Assembly: GCA_947497755.1 (NCBI GenBank)
Contig: CANMHT010000002.1
Span: forward strand, 186,001 to 250,000
Direction: 5' to 3'
Length of the DNA: 64,000 nucleotides
DNA from: an uncultured Polaribacter sp.
Lineage (GTDB): Bacteria > Bacteroidota > Bacteroidia > Flavobacteriales > Flavobacteriaceae
Of the stretch, positions 7,721-13,666 are shown in pieces. Each line of letters opens with the position of its first letter. Position 1 is the first letter of the stretch. The notes beneath the pieces are model-generated. The model worked only from the letters and a program-made list of their open reading frames with translations, made no database searches and was not told where the DNA came from. The translations under genes and the position numbers were made by a program.

Positions 7721-8114
7721 GTGTATCATTGTTAAAGTTTCTTATCCAAATTTCTGTTAAAGGTTTTTTCATGATGTATGAAGTTACCTCAAGTGTATCT
7801 TTATGTTTTATAGTAATAGATGTAGTTTGATTATTGGTTTTTGTTGCACCAGAAACTGCATCGATATAATTGTTGTCACTTTTTTGCTTTAGGTTAAAAA
7901 GAAAAAGGTCTTTGTCTGTTTTTGTTTCTTTTAAAACAGTAGTGTCATCGTTGTAATAGATCACTTTTCCAACCAGTCTATTATTTTGAAATTCGATTTT
8001 ATAGGTAGCCCTGTAATAGTTGCTTTTTACATCCCATAAACCGATAATTTCATGCTCTTTTTTAGCACAGAAAATAAATAGACAACAGCTAAGTAGTAGA
8101 AGAATTCGCTTCAT
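7713..8114 (-). CDS. Small lipoprotein, possibly DUF2147-related, first gene of the redox operon
   Basis: About 133 residues from the ATG at 8114. The lipobox is FIFC, and the mature part starts AKKEHEIIGLWDVKSNYYRATYKIEFQNNRLVGKVIYY. The G-x-W-x-V plus short beta-strand pattern recalls DUF2147 proteins, but the similarity is weak. Upstream, an Fnr-type box at 8163-8176 sits 33.5 nt from the -7 TTTG at 8133-8136, giving a predicted leader of about 14 nt. The frame extends seven codons further upstream, into that promoter, so the inner ATG is preferred. Confidence 0.72.
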   Translation of the reverse strand: MKRILLLLSCCLFIFCAKKEHEIIGLWDVKSNYYRATYKIEFQNNRLVGKVIYYNDDTTVLKETKTDKDLFLFNLKQKSDNNYIDAVSGATKTNNQTTSITIKHKDTLEVTSYIMKKPLTEIWIRNFNNDTHE

Positions 8115-8132
8115 ATAATTATTGGTTTGCTG

Positions 8133-8140
8133 CAAAGATG
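8133..8140 (-). promoter_or_regulatory. -7 element of the leftward redox operon
   Basis: Minus-strand CATCTTTG is one base from TAnnTTTG. Its TTTG starts 33.5 nt from the centre of the Fnr-type box at 8163-8176. The same spacing recurs at three rightward promoters in this region. Confidence 0.55.
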
Positions 8141-8162
8141 TGGGGAATATTATTTTTATTTT

Positions 8163-8176
8163 TTGACCTAAATCAA
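8163..8176. promoter_or_regulatory. Fnr/Crp-type operator shared by two divergent promoters
   Basis: TTGACCTAAATCAA is a dyad of TTGA half-sites with the spacing of E. coli Fnr boxes (TTGAT-N4-ATCAA). It lies between the leftward redox operon and the rightward small membrane gene at 8270. For the leftward promoter the TTTG is 33.5 nt from the centre. For the rightward one a perfect TATTTTTG at 8200-8207 gives 34.5 nt. Activator binding near -41 is inferred for both. Confidence 0.75.
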
Positions 8177-8269
8177 AAAGTATATTTTTAACCTTAAACT
8201 ATTTTTGTTTTTGGTAAAAAGCATTATTAGTTTGTACTTAAAAATGTATCTTTAAAATCAAAAATCTAC

Positions 8270-8545
8270 ATGAACAAACCTTTAAAATGGCGTACACTTA
8301 TTGCGTTGTGCTTAATGTACATTGCACTGATTTTTAATCAGGAATGGGTTTGGGGATTTTTTCTACTTATTTGGATTGTTCCAGATTTAAAAACAGGGAC
8401 AACTTATTTTATTGAGCCAATTACAAAAAATGATAACCCATTTATTTTTTGGCTTATTATGGGAAGCTGGGGTTTTATGGCATTGTATTCTTTTATACTT
8501 CTTTATTATAGAATTAAAGAGGCAATTTATAGTCAGCTTTGGTAG
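8270..8545 (+). CDS. Tiny Trp-rich membrane protein (paralogue 1 of 3)
   Basis: A 91-residue protein with two to three hydrophobic helices (about 8-24, 26-38 and 58-82) and a short charged loop TTYFIEPITKNDNPF. It aligns without gaps to the protein at 10155: W-(R/K)-T at the start, the W-x-W or WTWFW patch, F-(I/V)-E before the last helix, then (F/Y)WL...W...ALYS. I do not recognise the family. The rightward Fnr-type promoter at 8163-8207 is directly upstream, with a predicted leader of about 55-60 nt. A structural or accessory role in an oxygen-regulated membrane process is possible but unproven. Confidence 0.7.
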   Translation: MNKPLKWRTLIALCLMYIALIFNQEWVWGFFLLIWIVPDLKTGTTYFIEPITKNDNPFIFWLIMGSWGFMALYSFILLYYRIKEAIYSQLW

Positions 8546-8546
8546 T

Positions 8547-8560
8547 TTGATTTATGTCAA
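8547..8560. promoter_or_regulatory. Distal Fnr/Crp-type operator upstream of the outer-membrane protein gene
   Basis: TTGATTTATGTCAA, a dyad of TTGA half-sites, begins two bases after the stop codon of the 8270 gene. It is 48 bp (centre to centre) upstream of the next box. No -7 element stands at the usual distance, so it probably acts as an auxiliary site. Confidence 0.65.
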
Positions 8561-8594
8561 AAAAACAACACTATTTCTTTAAAAATTGAAGGAT

Positions 8595-8638
8595 TTGATA
8601 TAGGTCAAAATAAAGCATTTCTATCCGTTTTAAATTTG
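8595..8638 (+). promoter_or_regulatory. Fnr-type box and -7 element of the outer-membrane protein gene
   Basis: The box TTGATATAGGTCAA lies at 8595-8608 and the perfect -7 element TAAATTTG at 8631-8638. The box centre is 33.5 nt from the TTTG, which puts the centre close to -41 relative to the expected start point. The leader to the ATG at 8668 would be about 25 nt. Confidence 0.78.
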
Positions 8639-8667
8639 CTGTATTCGTAATTTAAAACAAAAAAATC

Positions 8668-9177
8668 ATGAAAAAATTTACAATTATTATAGCCGTTTTA
8701 ATGATGAGTTTTCCTCTTTTTTCACAAAAGAATACTACCAGAATAGGTGTTTTTGGAGCTGTTCCTTTAGGAAATACCAGCGATGTTTCTAAAGTAGGTA
8801 TTGGAGTAGAAGGAGGATATGTTTTTCTTAGTTCAGGAAAATTTGACTTTGGTGTAGCGAGTGGAATCTCGTTTTTTGGAGGTAAGAAGGTTTCGTATTA
8901 CGAAGCTAATACCTTAAAGACTTTTGTATATAATAGCGCTACTTATATTCCTTTAGTAGCTACTTTAAGATTTCATAGTACAAAAGAATTGTATGTTGGA
9001 ATGGATTTAGGATATGCTATTGGTTTTGGAAAAGGAATAAAAGGTGGTTTTCAGTTTAAACCAAGAGTTGGATTACAATTATCAGAACACATTGGTGTGA
9101 ATGCCTCTTTTACTGGGTTAAAAACTAAATCAAATACTTGGAAAACTTTTGGAGTAGGTTTGGAATTTAGGATGTAG
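8668..9177 (+). CDS. Small outer-membrane beta-barrel protein
   Basis: A 169-residue protein with a signal peptide (MKKFTIIIAVLMMSFPLFSQ) and about eight amphipathic strands rich in Gly and aromatics. The strands include RIGVFGAVPLG, VGIGVEGGYVF, FGVASGISFFGG, LYVGMDLGYAIGFG and the terminal WKTFGVGLEFRM. This looks like an OmpX/OmpW-sized porin-family barrel. It is transcribed from the Fnr-type promoter at 8595-8638 and has a second box further upstream. The ligand is unknown. Confidence 0.75.
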   Translation: MKKFTIIIAVLMMSFPLFSQKNTTRIGVFGAVPLGNTSDVSKVGIGVEGGYVFLSSGKFDFGVASGISFFGGKKVSYYEANTLKTFVYNSATYIPLVATLRFHSTKELYVGMDLGYAIGFGKGIKGGFQFKPRVGLQLSEHIGVNASFTGLKTKSNTWKTFGVGLEFRM

Positions 9178-9283
9178 TCATCAGATAATCTAATTGTTTA
9201 ATGCGGCTGTTAGGCTTAATCATATCAGTTTTAATGTTTATCAGCTGCTTTAGACAGTATTTATAAAACTTAATTGTAGTAAG

Positions 9284-10135
9284 ATGAAAAAAAATCAATA
9301 TTCAATACAAGCAATTTTTAAACGTTTTCGATGGAAAATATCCATTACTTTTCTGTTATTAACTTTAGAAAATATCTTTAAAGTAGTACAGCCTTTTGTG
9401 TTGGGAATAGCCATTAATGATTTGTTAGAAAAGAAAAACAATGGATTGTGGCTATTTTGCATTTTATATGCAATTAGTTTTTCTTTAGGAGTAGTGAGAA
9501 GATATTACGACACAAGAGCTTATACTTTTGTATATACAAAAATAGCATCAGAAACAGTAGCAATTCAACAAGAGAAAAATGTCTCAGTTTCTACTATTGC
9601 CGCAAGAAGTTCATTAATTAAAGAATTGGTAGATTTTTTTGAGTACGATGTTACTCAGGCTTTTACTTCATTAATAAGTGTAGTAGGAGCATTTGTAATG
9701 CTTAGTATTTTTAATATATGGATTAGCATAGCGTGTTTGTTGAGCATTCTTTTAATTTTTATTGTCTATGCTTTTAGTAATAAGAAAATTTATAACTTTA
9801 ATAGCGGATTAAACAACGAGTTAGAACGTAGAGTTGATGTATTAGAAAGAAAACAGCAAAAAGAAATCAACAATCACTTTAAAGGTATTTCTAATTGGAT
9901 GGTAAAATTATCTGATTTAGAAACTATTAATTTCGGAATTGTAGAAGTAATTTTGTTTGTGTTGGCAATTTTTGCATTGTATGTTTCTGTAGAAGATATA
10001 CACGCCACAGCAGGAAGTATTTTTTCTATAATAACATATGTGCTAGAATTTTCTACAGGAATATTTATGTTGCCTTTGGTTTTTCAACAACTGATAAGAT
10101 TGCAAGAAATTAGTGCTCGATTAAAATCCTTATAA
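9284..10135 (+). CDS. ABC-transporter six-transmembrane-domain protein without ATPase
   Basis: A 283-residue integral membrane protein resembling the membrane half of an exporter (ABC_membrane_3 type). Helices lie near residues 18-40, 55-70, 130-150, 152-172, 218-238 and 245-268, with a long cytoplasmic helical segment carrying ERRVDVLERKQQKEINNHFKGIS. It ends after QISARLKSL-like residues with no Walker A, signature or Walker B motif, and no ATPase gene is near. It may partner an ATPase encoded elsewhere or be non-transporting. No Fnr-type box lies directly upstream, so it may be read from the 8668 promoter. The paralogue 2 gene follows after 19 bp. Confidence 0.75.
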   Translation: MKKNQYSIQAIFKRFRWKISITFLLLTLENIFKVVQPFVLGIAINDLLEKKNNGLWLFCILYAISFSLGVVRRYYDTRAYTFVYTKIASETVAIQQEKNVSVSTIAARSSLIKELVDFFEYDVTQAFTSLISVVGAFVMLSIFNIWISIACLLSILLIFIVYAFSNKKIYNFNSGLNNELERRVDVLERKQQKEINNHFKGISNWMVKLSDLETINFGIVEVILFVLAIFALYVSVEDIHATAGSIFSIITYVLEFSTGIFMLPLVFQQLIRLQEISARLKSL

Positions 10136-10154
10136 GAGAAATATTTTTTATTAA

Positions 10155-10391
10155 ATGAAAAATTGGAAAACGATTGCAGCATTAGTTTTTATGGCATTGG
10201 CCATTGTTTTTGATTGGACCTGGTTTTGGGCATTATTCATTTTTGTTGGACTAATTCATGTAATAAAAAGCAAAGAAATACACTTTGTTGAAGCTGTAAA
10301 AAAATCTGAAACACCAAAATTGTATTGGTTAATGATTGTGATTTGGTCTTTATTGGCTTTATATTCTATGCTAAATTATTTGCTATTTTGA
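10155..10391 (+). CDS. Tiny Trp-rich membrane protein (paralogue 2 of 3)
   Basis: A 78-residue protein homologous over its whole length to the protein at 8270. It starts NWKTIAALVFMALAIVFDWTWFW, has a loop KSKEIHFVEAVKKSETPKLYW and a final helix WSLLALYSMLNYLLF. Two to three helices and eight tryptophans make it strongly membrane-embedded. It follows the ABC-type membrane gene by 19 bp, so it is likely co-transcribed. Its stop codon overlaps the Fnr-type box of the next gene. Function unknown. Confidence 0.68.
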   Translation: MKNWKTIAALVFMALAIVFDWTWFWALFIFVGLIHVIKSKEIHFVEAVKKSETPKLYWLMIVIWSLLALYSMLNYLLF

Positions 10392-10431
10392 TATAGGTCA
10401 AATGTTCTCTTTTATTTTCGTCGGTAATTTG
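10388..10431 (+). promoter_or_regulatory. Fnr-type box and -7 element of the hydroxylase gene
   Basis: The box TTGATATAGGTCAA at 10388-10401 is identical to the one at 8595. The TTTG at 10428-10431 (in GTAATTTG) is again 33.5 nt from the box centre. The -7 element departs from consensus at its first two bases, as expected where an activator is needed. The predicted leader is about 13 nt. Confidence 0.75.
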
Positions 10432-10448
10432 CAATAAATATTTTTAGT

Positions 10449-11399
10449 ATGAGTAAAACAAGATTAATAGTTTATAGTATTGCAATAATAGCTTCTATTG
10501 TTGCCGTGCCTCACGCACTAACAGATTATTTAGAGTTAAAAATTTTAGATAGCGAGTATATAGAATACCTATTTTACATCTTTAATGATTTAAGTATTGT
10601 ATATATTATTATTCCGTTTTTTATTATTGAATTGATACGATATGTTTATCAAAAAAGACTAAATAAAGACATTATATTAGATTCGATTGCCAATGTAATT
10701 ACACTTTATGCTTTTATTACAATTGAGTATATTTTAGGAATCTTACTGGTTATAAAATTATATAGTTATGCCTCTTACTTTACAATTTTACCAGAGTTGC
10801 CTTTAAACTGGTTAACTATTATTAGTTGTATTGTTTTGGCAGATTTTCTTTATTATTTAGAGCATAGATTAATGCATAGAATAGGTATTGGTTGGGCAAC
10901 CCATACGGTACATCATAGTTCGCCACATTTTAATATGTCGGTTGCTTATAGATTTGGACCTTTAGATTCAGTATTCCCACTGTTTTTTTCTATTCCAGCT
11001 GTAATGTTAGGCTTTAATCCATTTTTATTATTGGCAAGTGAGATTTTTGTACAAACATTTCAGGCAATATTACATACAGAAATTATCAAAAAACTACCAA
11101 AACCGATAGAATACATATTTAATACACCATCACACCACAGAGTACATCATGGTTCTAACCCGCAATATTGGGATAAAAATTACGCAGGTATTTTTATTAT
11201 ATGGGACAGGATGTTAGGGACTTTTGCGTCAGAAAAAGAAACGGTAGTTTATGGTATTTCTGAGCCTTTGAATAGTGTAAATCCAATAAAGGTTTTCTTT
11301 CATGGAATTACAAGGTTTTATAAAAGGCTAAAGGAAACTAAAGGAGTAATGAATAAACTATTGTTATTTGTAAAACCTCCAGATTGGACTCCTAAATAA
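10449..11399 (+). CDS. Fatty-acid hydroxylase / sterol-desaturase superfamily protein
   Basis: A 316-residue membrane-bound di-iron oxygenase candidate with four to five helices before and between the histidine clusters. The cluster motifs are EHRLMHR (His139, His143), HTVHHSSPHFN (His152, 155, 156), ILHTE and HHRVHHGSN (about 226-232), with WDKNYAGIFIIWDRMLGTF after them. These match the eight-histidine pattern of the superfamily. The enzymes hydroxylate or desaturate lipids using O2, so an oxygen-linked promoter is biologically meaningful. It has its own Fnr-type promoter, and the VOC gene follows after 15 bp. The substrate cannot be told. Confidence 0.88.
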   Translation: MSKTRLIVYSIAIIASIVAVPHALTDYLELKILDSEYIEYLFYIFNDLSIVYIIIPFFIIELIRYVYQKRLNKDIILDSIANVITLYAFITIEYILGILLVIKLYSYASYFTILPELPLNWLTIISCIVLADFLYYLEHRLMHRIGIGWATHTVHHSSPHFNMSVAYRFGPLDSVFPLFFSIPAVMLGFNPFLLLASEIFVQTFQAILHTEIIKKLPKPIEYIFNTPSHHRVHHGSNPQYWDKNYAGIFIIWDRMLGTFASEKETVVYGISEPLNSVNPIKVFFHGITRFYKRLKETKGVMNKLLLFVKPPDWTPK

Positions 11400-11414
11400 T
11401 TAAAAGCATTACCA

Positions 11415-12131
11415 ATGAAAACAAACAATTTTATTTGGGCAGATTTATCTAGCTATCAACCAGAAAAAACAAAAGTGTTTTACGAAAATGTTTTTGAGTG
11501 GAAATATTACTTAATGGACGGTTATTATACAGCATATAAAGGCAATAAAGATGTTGTAGGGTTGTATCAAACACCTAAAGAGTTTCAACAAATGAATATG
11601 CCTTCATTTTGGATGTCGTATATTCAAGTAGAAGATGTAACTACTACTGTAGAAAAAGCAAGATCGCTTGGAGCTATTATAGAAATGGTAGAACCAGCGA
11701 CTTCTATCGGAGGCGTAGCTCTAATTAGAGACACTTTAGGAGCTGGATTTACAGTATATGATGGCGATTATATGAATTCGAGAACTGTTTCTGAAGAAAA
11801 TACATTAGTTTATAATGAACTTCATGTTTCTGATGCAGCAAAAGCGGTAGCGTTTTATCAACATTTATTTGATTGGAATATTGTACAAGAAAGCAATGAT
11901 TCTTATGCTGTTTTTACAAAAGATACCGAAGAAAGTATTGCTAATATTTATCAAATAGATAATACATTTAAAGGAAAGTATGAATATTGGGTATGTACTT
12001 TTGGGGTAAAAGACGTAAAAACTACTGTAAAGAAAATTAAAGAACAAAAAGGAATTATTGTTTTTGATGAAGGAAACAGAGTATTATGTTCTGATGGATC
12101 AGAAGCTTTTTTCTATATTCAAAATGTTTAG
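11415..12131 (+). CDS. Tandem VOC-domain (glyoxalase/dioxygenase fold) protein
   Basis: 238 residues made of two VOC modules, about 5-118 and 128-237. Each has the family's pattern: FIWADLSSYQPEKTKVFYENVFEWKY for the first and YNELHVSDAAKAVAFYQHLFDWNI for the second. The usual metal ligands (His or Glu at the first and last strands) are incomplete: the first module begins with Trp-Ala-Asp and only the second has Glu-Leu-His. It may therefore be a binding rather than a catalytic protein. It sits directly behind the hydroxylase and is probably co-transcribed with it. Confidence 0.82.
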   Translation: MKTNNFIWADLSSYQPEKTKVFYENVFEWKYYLMDGYYTAYKGNKDVVGLYQTPKEFQQMNMPSFWMSYIQVEDVTTTVEKARSLGAIIEMVEPATSIGGVALIRDTLGAGFTVYDGDYMNSRTVSEENTLVYNELHVSDAAKAVAFYQHLFDWNIVQESNDSYAVFTKDTEESIANIYQIDNTFKGKYEYWVCTFGVKDVKTTVKKIKEQKGIIVFDEGNRVLCSDGSEAFFYIQNV

Positions 12132-12140
12132 GGAAGTATT

Positions 12141-12184
12141 TTGATTTAGGTCAAAGGAAAAGAAAGGAGTTTCTCAGAACTTTG
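12141..12184 (+). promoter_or_regulatory. Fnr-type box and -7 element of the radical SAM gene
   Basis: The box TTGATTTAGGTCAA lies at 12141-12154 and the TTTG at 12181-12184 (in GAACTTTG), 33.5 nt from the box centre. The -7 element is weak at its first base. The leader is about 20 nt before the ATG at 12209. Confidence 0.75.
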
Positions 12185-12208
12185 TAGTGTTAATTAAAAT
12201 TAGCTACT

Positions 12209-13420
12209 ATGAAAGTTTATTTAATCAAAGCTTCTGCAGGAAGCGAGTATTCTAAATATAAAGCAGAAACTGGTGGGCCACCACAAAACATTTTTTCTGC
12301 TGCAGCAACAACTCCCAATCATGTTCAATTAGAGATGTGCGATGAAACTATTGGTATGAAAGTCAATTTTAATTCTGAAGCTGATATTGTTGCTATCTTT
12401 ATGTCTACGCCAGATGCATTTAGAGCTTATGAAATTGCAGATAAATTCTCTTTACAAGGAAAAACAATTGTATTAGGAGGCTTGCATACACATTTTATGC
12501 AAGATGAAGCAAGTAAGCATGCAGATGCTATTCTGATTGGAGAAATTGAAGGGATTTGGGAAGAGCTTTTAGAAGATTTTGAAAAAGGAACTCTTAAAAA
12601 AAGTTACCAAAGAGATACTGTTTTTGATTTGAAAGATTTAAAACCATATCCAACACATCTTATTCACCCAGAAAAATATGATTATACTTGGTCTGTTGTT
12701 GTCTCTAGAGGCTGTCCTTTTCAATGTGATTTTTGTTTGGTGCATAAATTTTTCAAAAAATTTCAATTACGTCCAATTGAACACATTGTTAGTGAACTTA
12801 AAGCATTAAAAGCAATTGGAGTAGAATGGGTAGAGTTGCATTCAGACAATCTAACACAAGATAAAGAATATGCTATTGCATTGTTTGAAGCTATTGCTCC
12901 ACTTAAAATGAATTTTTTTGGAGAAACAACAATTATGATTGCTAGAGATGAGCGATTGTTAGCAGCAGCTCAAAAAGCAGGGGTAAAATCTTTGTTGTTT
13001 GGAATAGAAACACCAAGTGAAAAAGCATTAAAAGATCAAGGCAAGGCTTTTGTAAAACCTAATAAGATAAAAGAATACGTGGCAATTATAAAAAGTTACG
13101 GAATAGAAGTTGTTGGTGATTTCTTATTTGGTTTTGATGCGCATGATACCAATATTTTTCAAGAAACATTAGATTTTGTAAAAGAGATCAAAGCAGATAA
13201 AGTGTATCCGCATTTGGTTATTCCTTTTCCAGGTTCAGAAACGTTTCAAAAATTGGATAATGAAGGAAGGATTTTAACCAAAGATTGGTCTAAATACGAA
13301 GGAGGTAATGCGGTATATCAACCCAAGTTAATGACACCTTCTGATTTAGAAGAGGGCTTGCTTTGGTTTTGGTATAAAAATGCAAGTTTTGGTGAAAAAC
13401 TGAAGTTTATGTTTAATTAA
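12209..13420 (+). CDS. B12-binding-domain radical SAM protein
   Basis: 403 residues. The N-terminal part (about 30-130) resembles the cobalamin-binding Rossmann fold (VAIFMSTPDA, VLGGLHTHFM, AILIGEIEGIW). The radical SAM barrel follows, with the cluster motif Cys169-x3-Cys173-x2-Cys176 in SRGCPFQCDFC, then LHSDNLTQD, LLFGIETPSEKAL and GDFLFGFDAHD. Enzymes of this layout (BchE-like) carry out oxygen-independent methylations, cyclisations or hydroxyl transfers. It has its own Fnr-type promoter. A small Trp-rich membrane gene follows after 12 bp. The substrate is unknown. Confidence 0.88.
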   Translation: MKVYLIKASAGSEYSKYKAETGGPPQNIFSAAATTPNHVQLEMCDETIGMKVNFNSEADIVAIFMSTPDAFRAYEIADKFSLQGKTIVLGGLHTHFMQDEASKHADAILIGEIEGIWEELLEDFEKGTLKKSYQRDTVFDLKDLKPYPTHLIHPEKYDYTWSVVVSRGCPFQCDFCLVHKFFKKFQLRPIEHIVSELKALKAIGVEWVELHSDNLTQDKEYAIALFEAIAPLKMNFFGETTIMIARDERLLAAAQKAGVKSLLFGIETPSEKALKDQGKAFVKPNKIKEYVAIIKSYGIEVVGDFLFGFDAHDTNIFQETLDFVKEIKADKVYPHLVIPFPGSETFQKLDNEGRILTKDWSKYEGGNAVYQPKLMTPSDLEEGLLWFWYKNASFGEKLKFMFN

Positions 13421-13432
13421 AAAAGAAGAAAA

Positions 13433-13618
13433 ATGAGTTTTTGGTTTTATATAGGAATTGCTTTATTGCTTTGGGTGGTTTATGATATGTATTATGGAGT
13501 AACCTGGACTTTTAGACCCATTTATAAAAGATACGAACCAAATGCCTATTGGCTGGTTACGATTATTTGGATTATTATAGCAATCTATACAACACTGTTT
13601 GGCGCAGGCATTGTATAA
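13433..13618 (+). CDS. Tiny Trp-rich membrane protein (short paralogue 3 of 3)
   Basis: A 61-residue protein with two helices (about 4-20 and 41-58). The second half, WTFRPIYKRYEPNAYWLVTIIWIIIAIYT, follows the same plan as the proteins at 8270 and 10155: an E-x-P element, then YWL, a tryptophan and an (L/I)Y(S/T) end. The first helix is shorter. The A-rich segment AAAAAAGAAGAAA precedes the ATG. It is co-transcribed with the radical SAM gene 12 bp upstream and followed by a strong terminator. Function unknown. Confidence 0.62.
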   Translation: MSFWFYIGIALLLWVVYDMYYGVTWTFRPIYKRYEPNAYWLVTIIWIIIAIYTTLFGAGIV

Positions 13619-13621
13619 ATT

Positions 13622-13651
13622 AAAAAGCCTTCCTATTTAGGAAGGCTTTTT
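13622..13651. terminator. Bidirectional terminator closing the Fnr-type block
   Basis: A perfect 14-bp stem (AAAAAGCCTTCCTA and its complement) with a 2-nt loop, A-run and T-run on the two sides, between convergent genes. Confidence 0.92.
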
Positions 13652-13666
13652 AATTATTTATATTGG

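Noticed and set aside
8611..8667. Possible small RNA or riboswitch in the leader regions near 8200 and 8611
   Set aside because: No conserved aptamer-like secondary structure is visible; short leaders and the -7 boxes explain the sequence.
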